From Agroathelia rolfsii (lineage: Eukaryota > Basidiomycota > Agaricomycetes > Amylocorticiales > Amylocorticiaceae): a stretch of DNA of 64,000 nucleotides. Each line of letters opens with the position of its first letter. Within the stretch, counting starts at the first letter, position 1. The stretch lies in assembly GCA_018343915.1 (NCBI GenBank), contig JABRWF010000008.1:1488001-1552000 (forward strand), written 5' to 3'. The notes under the pieces are model-generated. The model was not told where the DNA came from. It ran no database searches and worked only from the letters and a program-made list of their open reading frames with translations. The translations under genes and the position numbers were made by a program. Positions 23,192 to 33,168 of the stretch are shown here, in pieces.

Positions 23192-24549
23192 TTAGATATT
23201 AAAGCAACCACAGCGCACGGTTTTCTTGCTCTTTAGCACCTTTACGTTTATCAGTGAATTTGTGCTCCCCTTCTCTGTTTCGTCGTTGACTATTTCTTTT
23301 TGTGTCACCGAAGACAGCCAAAGCGTGGTGTCAGTCAGGTAGGTGAATGAGGGTCCGAGTGCGGGCTTCCGTGGATATGAATTTTGTGGCCTATCACCAT
23401 CAATGACTGCAGTAGCAAGAGCGTTCGTAGGGTTCGAAGCTGATGTAGAGTTGTTTATGAGCTAGGCGACAGGCAATTCAAATGCACGGATATGGCATTC
23501 AGAATGAGGACATTAGTTAAATGAAGAGACAGAGCGATGCACACCAAAATATGAAGACCATGGTTACGCGCCATTAATCGCAGCTGGCGCATGAGTGTCA
23601 CCATGGCTGCATGTCCCTGCGCCGAGACATAGCTCAGAGAGGGGCCTAAAAGATGGGTGATAGTATCGATGACAAGGTAGTGTGTCGAAGACTATATACA
23701 ATCAATATTGGTAGGCATAAGCAAGATGTATGCGCGTAAATTTCATCAAGAAGACGTCATTTCGTGGGGAAAAATGTTACATAGGAATATATTACTTACT
23801 GCTTCAGCTTGAGAGGCGATGCTGTCTATAATGACATTTGCGCTATCAGTGTCGAATGCGAGGCTAACTTCAAGACGTTCAAGAGCAGTCGGATACCCTA
23901 TCTATGGATATATTCAAAGCAAGGAGTTAGTGTACATAAAGGGAGTAAAAGATAAGCAATGTTCACTTCTTCGCGGTACAGTTCCAACACGGAACCAGCC
24001 CATTGCGCAGGAAAGTCGCCTGTAGTATCAATCCAAGATACACGAGCACTGGGATCCGAGGCGAGATGGCATAAGGTTATTCGCAAGGCTAAGGTCTGTT
24101 AATGCATTATTTACAGCCGTATGATGGGTATCCTGATCTGAACACACAGTCTTTCCCACATATCGCGCCCCAGAGATCTCGAGAACACAAGCGTCACCCA
24201 AACTAGCCAGAAGGCCATCGTCCACCGCAGGCACGCCACACCGCATAGGCCTCGTTGACCTCGCATCGAGAGAGGCCAGAATCACATCTGCATGCTGACC
24301 AGGTGGAGATACGTAATCGGAGACCAGTTCAATATATTCTTTCAGCTGAAGAAGAGTGATGCCGTTTTGGTTGCTAGTGTCATCTGCTAATGGGCCACGG
24401 CATGCACCCCCAACACTGTTTGAGAGACGATAGAAAATATCGAGTGCTGATGAGGAAAGGAGTAAGTCTGCATCTGTGCGGACTCCAATCGAGTCCAAAT
24501 CATCGACGAGGGATTGAGGAAGCAAAGGGATGAGTGAGTGCAGACGCAT
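23192..24549 (-). CDS. RAD51D: RAD51D-like recombinase paralogue
   Basis: A RecA/Rad51-family ATPase of homologous recombination. The start at 24549 gives MRLHSLIPLLPQSLVDDLDS, a short helical N-terminal domain. The Walker A motif is GARYVGKT (near 24150). An intron falls right after GKT, then TLALRITLCHLASDP and SWIDTTGDF. Walker B is HYLVIDTITHLLGP (near 23660), followed by a Q-G block (SAQGHAAMVTLMRQLRLMAR). The last exon has KPALGPSFTYLTDTTLWLS, which parallels the KPALGRSW segment of animal and plant RAD51D, and ends CGCFNI with TAA at 23192-23194. RAD51D works in the BCDX2 complex promoting Rad51 filaments. Walker A is atypical (A-R-Y-V for the usual small residues) but keeps G-x4-G-K-T. 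Five or so introns. Confidence 0.85.
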
Positions 24550-24834
24550 GCCAACGAACGGTTTGGCTCATTTACAAGATGCAGATCAATGTGACGTAAG
24601 GAGACCACTGCATTGAGCCAGCTCCATACACGCACACGCCTGCATACAATAGGGCCTGAGTTCAATTATTTTATAATTACTGTGTATATGTGTGTGACTC
24701 AGATGATGGAAGAACTCGTACTTACGTATATAATTCTACACCATGTATTGTACACAATTTCCAAAAAGCATCAAAAAATCGACCGAGATCATGTAAGCAC
24801 TATACTACACCGTCTGGTGTTGGGAAAGTGTACG
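24550..24834. other. Intergenic region between the VIT/VWA pseudogene and RAD51D
   Basis: About 285 bp containing the RAD51D promoter and the 3' flank of the decayed copy. Nothing else is visible. Confidence 0.4.
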
Positions 24835-25991
24835 CTATGCCCTATTAATAAGCAAGTCAAACCCGTCATCCGTTGTTGCTGTGGTATGAATGTACTCCGT
24901 AACCTTGTCCAATGAGTCCGTTTGCCCAACTTGAACACGACGAAAACCCTCCTTCAGCGCCACTACAGCGAGTGCCGTCATCCACACGGCATCATCTTCT
25001 ACCACATCCGCAAGTTTGTTCAACGACGTGATTCCCAACGCCTTGAACAGTTTTTGGGAAGGTTCAAACAATCCATTGAAGGATAGGATGTCTGTTGCCC
25101 GCGGATCGAGCGTTGGAATAGGTGGGTAGCGCCACTGCCTTGCCCTCGTAGTGGAGGACTTTGCCGTGGGTTTGCATCGTAGTATGAAGGAAGCATGGGC
25201 AAAAGGTCACATTGCCGCTGTGCAAGTCCTTCCTTGTACGACGGCGGCGGCTGATTGGAAATTAGTTTGTTGAGTAGCTGGATTCATCCAGGCCGCTCAT
25301 GATGGAGAGCGAGTCGACGTTATCTCAATCATCTCCGTCACCGCGACCAGATGGGGAGTGTGAGTGTAAAATGGGAAAATATCCCGGCATTGGCACCTGA
25401 TCATGAGGAATAACTGGACGCTTGTGGGGGCGTCCTCGCTCCCTAATCGAGCCATCTTCATTTCAAATCGCTCTGCGGAAACACGGGCGATCCATAAGTC
25501 AATGTCGTCCTGAGGCGAGATGGCAGGCCCATCGAAGTGATATTTGAATTGTATGCGTCGGACTATGGATGGATTTGCTTATGCCGCTCATCTGAACGTC
25601 TACGGTGATATGTGAACGTGTTTTTGTGTCTGCAGATGTAGCAGTGGCGATTGCTTCTGGATCCGTACCGTTCGCCCATGGCGACAGGTAGGTAGAGACG
25701 AGCCCCGTTGACAAATTCATCATCCATGAGGTACATGACGAACTGGCGGGAGGTTGGGTAAGAATAGAAATTTTGGGCGGGGAGTTTTGCATGGCAATAA
25801 AATCTTACCACAATCTTAGCTGCGACTAGTATCTGTCGAGTAGGGATGGACCCTACGGAGATTGTGAATACTATGGAATGGGTCAGTAGTGCTCTTGTAA
25901 ATTAATTGAGGTAACCCTACAGTCGACCGTGACCTATTCCGCTAGTCCAGATGCTCTTCTTTGAGCGACTACCGCTCCTGGACGGCTAGGG
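24835..25991 (-). pseudogene. Decayed tandem copy of the VIT/VWA gene
   Basis: Reading leftward, this stretch matches the intact gene at 26199-29262 piece by piece but is broken. Similarity begins about 25990, inside the VIT domain, so the 5' end and first exon are missing. The block QFVMYLMDDEFVNGARLYLP matches QFVMDLMDDEFINDVRLYLP, then the frame shifts near 25670 to continue as ...ADTKTRSHITVDVQMSGISK. Near 25450 the similarity jumps from the segment just before the VWA domain to the Arg-rich segment after it (GRPHKRPV...PGYF). The whole VWA domain (about 1.5 kb in the intact copy) is therefore absent. In-frame stops follow. The C-terminal block LFKALGITSLNKLADV...INRA (stop at 24835) is still readable. 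Confidence 0.85.
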
Positions 25992-26198
25992 ACCTATTTC
26001 ATCTACTCACATCTCCTTATCTATTTTACATGAAATACATCGCACTCATCTGTTGATCAGCACACGAAGAAGGTCTCTCATATGCCGCGCAATGCCTAAT
26101 CAAAATATACATGTATTAATGATTATTATCAATCCTGCCAAAAGATGAATCGGCATTACTGTGTGTACGTATGCACCAAGAAACAAGCGTAATGACTA

Positions 26199-29100
26199 TC
26201 ACACCGACCGATATCTAGCAAGCACATCCTGCGCCCTGCTCACGAGCAAGTCAAACTCCTCGTCCGTCATTGCCGTGGTATGAACATATTCCGTAATCTT
26301 ATCAAGCAAGGTCTCCAACAAGTCCGTGTGCCCGTCTAGACGTAAACTCTCCTCTAACGCGGCCACAGCGAGCGCTGTCGCCCAGGCGGTCTCGTCCGCT
26401 ATCACATCTGCAGGCTTACTCAGCGACCTGATCCCCAACGCATTGAATAGTTCGCTTGTGGGCTTAAACGAGCCGTCGAAGGATTGGAGCTGGACGATGC
26501 TGACGATTTGTTGGTTGAGCGCCGGAATAGGCGGCGAATGTGTAGTGCCGCCCCGCCTCCGTCGGGCACGTTCCCTTGGGTCTGTCTGGTCGTTGGATGG
26601 AAGTGCAGGCGAGGGACTACGCTGCTGGGCGAGTTCTTCCGCGGTCGGTGCAGGCCGTGGAGGTGGCCGTCGCTCGGGGCTGGAGGTACGAGATGATTCC
26701 GTCGAGTAGACAGATTCTTCTTCCTCCAAGCTGCTGATGGTAGAGAAAGAGTCGGCGCTATCTGAGGCGTTCTCGTCGTTATCATCACGGTCACGATCAG
26801 TTGCAGAGGGTGACGACGAAGGCGAAAAGTAGCCTGGCAGATGATTGCTGGTCGGCCGCTGGCGGGATCGTCCTCGCTCCCCACGAGTCGATTCATCTCT
26901 CTCCCGCGTCCGTGTCGAAGTGGTAGTATCTTCAGCACTGGTAGGGCCTCCTAAAAAGAGCGAAAAGGCGGCGGACGTCAGGTTCATACCGTACGCCAGA
27001 GCTAATCCCATATAACCATCTTCAGCATCAGTTTCGGACCAGTCATCCATCATCATGTCTCGCGAACTTCGATTATGATCGCCCTTGCTCATGGATCCTC
27101 CTTGAGCCTGTGACCGGCGTCGTCGTAGCGTATCCCTATCGTCCTGGCCAAGGTCAACGGCGACGAACGAAGTGTGGCGTGTCGCGATTTGGTACTTTTC
27201 TCCCAAGTAGACGACGAGAGCCTTTGTGAGATCGGGCTTAGAGAGATTGCCAAGCAGCGTCGACGCGGGTAGCAACACGTTATTGTCGAGGACGTCCGTC
27301 ACCAGGCGACGTGCAGCCAGGGCGTGTAACATGAGGATATTGGGCTGTTTCTTGTCGAATGGCCTTACGCTGGAAACGGGCACGACGATGGAGTAATCGT
27401 CCTGGTTGTCGCCGAGCTTCCCGCGTAGAACGACTTCCTTTGGAGCGACCTTGCCTCGACAGATGGCAAACACGATGAGCCGCATACCAGGGAATATCTT
27501 CTTGATTGTCGCTGGCGACTGCTGAATCCGAGGAAAGAGTGACTCTGCCGTGGAAGAATCAAAGGTTACATTAGGAGGGCTAGGAGAGCGAGAGACGCCC
27601 CAGTCAACGATGACGTTTTCCACAATGTGGGATCGCCCAGCGCGTAGAAGCCGTGCACACTTGCCGACGATGGACTCTGCTTTGACGGCAAAGAGAGCTT
27701 CGCCATTACCCACTCTGGCAAGACCTTCCACAACGTCGCTTGATACTTGAGTGCCGATACCCAGACTGAAGAGCCTAAAAGGTGCAGTTGGAGCACTGGA
27801 AGCAACTATATTCTTCACAACATCTAATGTCTCCTCAACAGCAGTGATCTGAGAGGCAATCCAGTCTTAGCATCTTTTTTGATCGAACTAAATGTGAAAA
27901 ACAAACTTCGCCATCCGTAAGTACAAACGCGGCCGTGGCCATCGAAAAGTCTCGTTTTTGGAGAGAGAATTCCAACGCCGCACGCATTTCAGTGCCCCCA
28001 TAGTTTGCTTCCATCTTCGCCACTTCATTAGACTGCATAAATCAAGTAAGGGACCAAGGTCAGCATACTTTTTGGAGGACATAAACTCACTGCCTCGGCT
28101 AAGGTTTGTTCTGAGTAAATACGACTGACAGGCCACATGCCATCAGCGTGATTCCCAAAGCTGAAAATATTGAATTTGGTGTTTTTGTTAGGCAACATTC
28201 GGAGAAGCATGGTCAAGGTACGTTTTGCCGTTTCCATGGGCGGCCCAGTCATACTACCGCTACGATCGATGATGAAGAGATATTCCTGTTCTGCAACAGG
28301 AGGCAGCTTGATCTTGGGGATCAATGTTAGCTGTAGCGCATACGTCCCCGGGTCCCTTTCGTCCCGTTCAACAAAACAGCGCGGCTCGTCTAGACCGCTA
28401 GCACGCAAGACAAGGACGAAATCGCTCTGCTGAAACGTGGGCGAGCGGTGGGTGACAGTCGCCCGACGACGAGATGGTAAACCTGCCGAGGTGATATATG
28501 GTGTCGTTTGGATGGAGTGCGTCGGGCTATGAACGGATTCGAGGGCACCGCTCATTTGAATGTCTACACTGATGCGCAGGCGGGTTTGTGCCTCTGCAGA
28601 TACTGCGGCGGCAATTGCGTCTACGGGTGGGCCGTATCGTTCGCCCATGGCTACGGGTAGGTAGAGACGAACATCGTTGATGAATTCGTCGTCCATTAAG
28701 TCCATGACAAACTGTGCAGGAAAGTTAGACATTAATAGATTCATGGCGAATAACGACGTACCACAAGCTTAGTTGTGACTACCTGTCGAGCAGGGATGGA
28801 TCCTACGGAGATGGTGAACACTATAAAATAGATCAGTAATGCCCTTGAGAGTTAAATGAGGCAATCTCACAGTCATCAGTGGCCCACTCCACCAATCCAG
28901 ACGCTTTCCCTTGAGCGACTGCCGTCTTGTACTCCTGAGCAGCCAGTGATGCCTCTTTTGCTACCCCGATTATCTTCCTGCCATCTTCGAAATTCATCTC
29001 GAAAGCGCATACTGACGCTCGTGCTGGTACGGGGAAGACGTATTTTGCACGGGGTGTTGGGAGGTCTGAGGGATTGGAAAAGGCTTGTCGAAGCGTGACT

Positions 29101-29262
29101 CGCGTGGAGACTGACGTAGAGATGTATTTATCGTCGGATGCAGCAAAGATCATGATTGATGGGAGACTTACTATCTACGACGAATGCATGTATACGGACC
29201 TCTTCGAGAGGCAGGTAATCGACCGATCCATTTGGTTTGTTGTGTACGATTCCAGATGCCAT
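26199..29262 (-). CDS. VIT and von Willebrand factor A domain protein
   Basis: About 930 residues. The first exon starts at 29262 (MASGIVHNKPNGSVDYLPLE). A VIT domain follows (YVFPVPARASVCAFEM, then AAQEYKTAVAQGKASGLVE). The VWA domain begins EYLFIIDRSGSM, with the complete metal-binding D-x-S-x-S (DRSGS), and continues through YGGTEMRAALEF and ATAAFVLTDGE, which supplies the MIDAS Thr and Asp. Next is a beta-rich region, then a long Ser/Arg-rich disordered stretch (about 26600-26920). A conserved C-terminal block (FNALGIRSLSKPADVIADE...) ends ARYRSV at 26199. The architecture resembles the inter-alpha-trypsin-inhibitor heavy chain and vault-PARP group. Fungal members are cytosolic or nuclear by default, as there is no signal peptide here. 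Function unknown. A broken duplicate lies immediately downstream. Confidence 0.85.
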
Positions 29263-30026
29263 GAAATGGGATGAATGAGAGGTGGGAGTAGTGGGAAATT
29301 CGCAAAGTTTTAATCAACTGCAGGTGCTGTGCGCCACCGGAACATCGGTCATAAAACTCAGTTTAGTTAGCATCAGGCTTTCCACGCCTCAAAATATGGA
29401 TTCGATGATCTGAAATGCAGCACCATGCAGAGATGGAAATGTAATGTCGCAGTTTACTATAAGGCTGGTCTCGCACTGGCACCTTCATGTAGTACAAATT
29501 TCGCATCTGTTAGGGAGACAGTAATATTATATCCTCGTCGAGATGAACATCAACGGCATCGAAGTAGAGAGAGGTGGCCACGTTGCGGACACACCCGATC
29601 ATGAACCAAGATACTCGGGTTCACGAGTACACCTTATTTGTATTGTTCGTTGATCACAGATATCCGATTTCCGTCCATAAACAATAATGTCGGTATTCAA
29701 TAGTGATAGTAATGGCCAAGTTAAAGTCTTGAACTGGTCCTAGTTGATTACAAGCTTGAGGAAGACAGTCGAGAGCGGGTTCCGGCTGCCCCAGCTGAGT
29801 CCGAAAATTGTCGAACTACTGTAGCCAAGCTTACATGCATATATGCAATCGATATGCAGGTCTGAGAATTCTACCACACGTACCTTATACAAACTCACCA
29901 CTCTACGATTGTCTAGATGCAAGGGATTGTACCGCGACTCTATTGGTGGATCTTTAGTGAACAGCGGAAAGTACGTGGATGTACTCAATAGTCTTGTTCA
30001 TTGAGATAATACATGTACAAATGCAT
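29263..30026. other. Intergenic region upstream of the VIT/VWA gene
   Basis: About 760 bp. An open frame at 29740-29985 (minus) has possible splice sites but no ATG start and no recognisable motif, so I do not call it. Confidence 0.4.
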
Positions 30027-31137
30027 CTAGTTGCTAGCGGATTCAACTTTGATTAATATGTCAAGTTTGGAGGTATCAATTGACTTCTCCTTCTCCTCGC
30101 TGAGAGGAGCAAGTGGCCCACGCACAAAGCCCTGACCATAGCCAAAGTTGCGCGAAACTACCTTTTTAATGCCCCCGATCCCACCGACCTTCTGTGCATT
30201 CCAGTCGGCCTGCCCTAAAATGCTCTGGATTTTCATTGCCTCGGCAATCTCATTCTGCTCCCATAGATCATAAAGGCGTCTGTGAGTCTTGGGTGCGATG
30301 TTCACAAGTGCCCCAATGACACCTGCACTACCGCTCAATAGTCCTTGCAAAAGGACATCGCTCTTTCCTGCAAACACAGCAAACTTTTCCTTTGGAATGG
30401 AAGACGTAATGCGATGGAGTTTTCCTATGTTTCCGCAGGAGAGCTTTGTGCCCACAATATTGGGATGCTCGGCCAAGGCCAGGATAATATCAGAATCGAG
30501 ATCGAGGCCAGCAGTAACAACAGGGAAGTTGTAAATCTAAAAGGGCCGTTAGACAGTCCCAATTGCAAGGACATGAGACAAGACCAAACCATGGTTGGTA
30601 TCGGCGATACATCAGCGACCTGTGTGTTTCGACATAAATATAGTGCTATGGTGCTCAGAGTTGTGAGGGAATCTCGACCTCGCGGTGGAATCGCAGAATG
30701 TTCTCCTTGGTCATTTGAGGTGGCCATGTTGATGGCGTCAGGACCAGGGCATGCGATGCGCCAGCATCCCGAGCATCAACGCAGAGCTTCTTTGTTTCCT
30801 TGGTAGATTGCGCACCCGTGCCGGCGATGACGAATACATTCTCAAAGCCATTCTCGTCTAGAACTTTGCGGGTGAATTTAATGGCCAGTTTGCGTTCCTC
30901 GTGTGAGAGGTGCTGCGCCTCTCCGTTGCTCCCTTGAACGAGGATACCGGTGACACCTCCCTAATGATTGTATGTGGATTGGTATATTAGTGATGATATC
31001 GATAGCACGGCATAGTATGATCATACTTGGGCCAAACGAAGGACGTGTGATTTAATGGATGGAAGATCTAGTTCCTCATCTTCTGTCATGAATAATACAG
31101 CGGGCACATAAATTCCAGGAGGCGGGGGAGAGGACAT
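30027..31137 (-). CDS. DapA-family aldolase/synthase, copy 1
   Basis: A class I (Schiff-base) aldolase of the dihydrodipicolinate synthase superfamily, about 320 residues. The start at 31137 gives MSSPPPPGIYVPAVLFMTED. Later exons give GVTGILVQGSNGEAQHLSHEER (the family's G-[ST]-[TN]-G-E box), IAGTGAQSTKET, then IYNFP (the Y-N motif) and HPNIVGTKLSCGN, whose Lys is the likely Schiff-base residue. The C-terminal exon keeps KFAVFAGKSD and GSAGVIGALVNIAP and ends KVESASN at 30027. Three or so introns. Fungi do not make lysine through DapA, so a keto-acid or sugar-acid aldolase role is more likely, such as 4-hydroxy-2-oxoglutarate or 2-keto-3-deoxy-sugar acid cleavage. Substrate not determined. 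A close paralogue follows on the same strand. Confidence 0.88.
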
Positions 31138-31735
31138 TGTTCAATCTAGATTATTGATAGGTATTATGAGCGTTGCAATGGGATTACATTGCTGAAGTGT
31201 TCAGCCATGCTTATGTAATAGTCACGTCTCCATGAAGAACGGATTTACTTGTCTTTCTTTCAGTCAGAAGACCAATGTTCGATGAGGTGCGAATGCCGAG
31301 ATTATTCTTCCAGTAGCTAGGGTATCGGTACTACATGCGACCGGCAAGACAATGTCATGTTGCAGTGTCGCTTGGCCTAATCATGAGTCACTGTTATGCC
31401 TATTTTCAAGCTGTTTAATTCAACAGTCAGTCATCGCCCGAAGTATACAGGTGCCATCAATGGCTGAGGTGCTCATACGTGTTGAGACCATAAAGTCGTC
31501 TGAGTATGAGGTCAATGAGCCACCGATGTGGAGTACGATAACGCATATACTCAGGATGGCAACCAACATCAGCAATGGATGTACGTATACATTGTGCATA
31601 CACTCAAGTATTTCATTAATACGAGAATACTATAAGTCTTCGTCTTCATAAGTTGCCATATGTGGTCCTGATTGCTGATAGAAAGTACAATTGATACTCT
31701 ACCAGGTTTGTTTGTCAAGGTAGATACACACGCAT
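31138..31735. other. Intergenic region between the two aldolase copies
   Basis: About 600 bp with no supported gene. It holds the promoter of copy 1 and the 3' end of copy 2. Confidence 0.4.
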
Positions 31736-32857
31736 TTAGTTATTAGTAGTTTCTAGTTTGATCAGCTGCGCAACCTTGGAAGTGTCCATCAGGTTTACCC
31801 TCTCGTCACTGAGAGGTGTAAGAGGACCTCGGACAAAGCCCTGGCCATAGCCAAAGTTGCGCTGGACAACGCCCTTAACACCGCCAATCGGACCCAGCTT
31901 CTGCATTGCCCAGTCTGCATGTCCGATGATGCTCTGAAGCTGCATAGCTTCCTGAAGCTCATTTTTCTCCCATAGCTTGTAGAGACGCACATGAGTCCCA
32001 GGTGCGATGTTTACGAGGCCTCCGATGACGCCTGCACTACCGCTCAGTAAACTCTGCAAGAGGATATCACTCTTTCCTGCGAATACAGCAAACTTTTCCT
32101 TGGGGTGGGTGGAGGCAATACGATGGAGCTTTCCGATGTTTGCGCAAGTGAGTTTCGCGCCCACAATGTTGGGATGCTCAGCCAAGGCAAGAATAACGTC
32201 CGAGTCGAGATCAAGGCCAGCAGTAACGACGGGAATATTATAGATCTATGAATTCCGATTAACTTAGACCTGTAGAATGCTATAGACAAAATTAAAAAAA
32301 ACCCAACTAGAGTAGGTATAGGCGATGCATCAGCAACCTGTACATTTCATGTGAATTATCATGTTTTAGTGGTTAGAATTCAAAAAAGCTGGACCTCACG
32401 ATGGAAGCGTATGATATTCTCTCTGGTCATTTGTGGTGGCCATGTTGATGGAGTTATCACAAGAGCATGCGATGCGCCAGCATCTCGTGCATCGACACAG
32501 AGCTGCTTTGTCTCTTTGGTAGACTGTGCACCCGTACCAGCGATGATGACGACATTCTGAAATCCGTTCTCATCTAGGACTTTGCGGGTGAATTCAATAG
32601 CTATTTTGCGCTCCTCATGAGAAAGGAACTGTGCTTCCCCATTGCTTCCTTGAACCACTAGGCCGGTAACGCCTCCCTAGTGATTATATGCGGACTTCAG
32701 CAGTGGATGGTGATGATCAGCATAGTCTAATGAGACAATAGTCTACCTGCGCCAAACGAAGAATATGCGATTTAGTGGATGAAAAATCTATCTCCTCATC
32801 TTCCGTCATAAACAATACTGCAGGCACGTAGATTCCAGGAGGCGGAGGCAAGGACAT
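31736..32857 (-). CDS. DapA-family aldolase/synthase, copy 2
   Basis: Tandem paralogue of the gene at 30027-31137 with the same exon layout and nearly the same length. The start at 32857 gives MSLPPPPGIYVPAVLFMTED. The GSNGE box (here followed by AQFLSHEER), IAGTGAQSTKET, IYN and HPNIVGAKLTCAN with the putative Schiff-base Lys are all kept. The stop after LETTNN is at 31736. By eye the last 149 residues are about 70 per cent identical to copy 1; differences cluster outside the active-site blocks (for example SSIP/STHP, KTHRR/GTHVR). Both copies look intact, so this is an old enough duplication to have diverged under constraint. Possible subfunctionalisation in substrate or expression is inference. 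Confidence 0.88.
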
Positions 32858-33168
32858 TGTTCAATCTGTGGGCTACTGCAGTGCCAGTGATAAGCACATA
32901 AACGTTGCATTGCTCCAATGTTCAGTTAATCAGAGTGACAAAGCGGTTATGTAATACAGCGTGACTGTGACTTTATGAATCTGAGATTTCGGCAAGAATG
33001 TGCGTCACCATTCGGGTGCATCTTATACAAGCAAGGCAAGAGCGTCTCTTACAGTGCGGCTGCTGCTGTTACTGCTGCTCGTATCAATACTCTGTTGGCG
33101 CCTTTTAGCTACTCGTGATCTATCTATTGCAAACTCGGGACTCTATAACAGTAGCAGACCCATATAAA
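32858..33168. promoter_or_regulatory. Bidirectional promoter: aldolase copy 2 (-) / MGM1 (+)
   Basis: 311 bp between divergent start codons, with a short tgctgctgttactgctgct tract near 33060. No clear TATA box. Confidence 0.4.

Noticed and set aside
13743..24549. A DNA-repair gene cluster (polymerase eta and RAD51D)
   Set aside because: The genes between them (beta-flanking type, DUF1748 type, SERINC) have no repair link, and fungal repair genes are not usually clustered.
24835..25991. An independent gene instead of a pseudogene
   Set aside because: The frame is broken near 25670, stops follow the 25450 junction, and the 5' exons are missing; all remaining blocks align with the intact neighbour.
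29740..29985. 82-codon minus-strand ORF between the VIT/VWA gene and aldolase copy 1
   Set aside because: It starts with TTG rather than ATG and has no recognisable motif; possible splice sites alone are too weak to support a gene.
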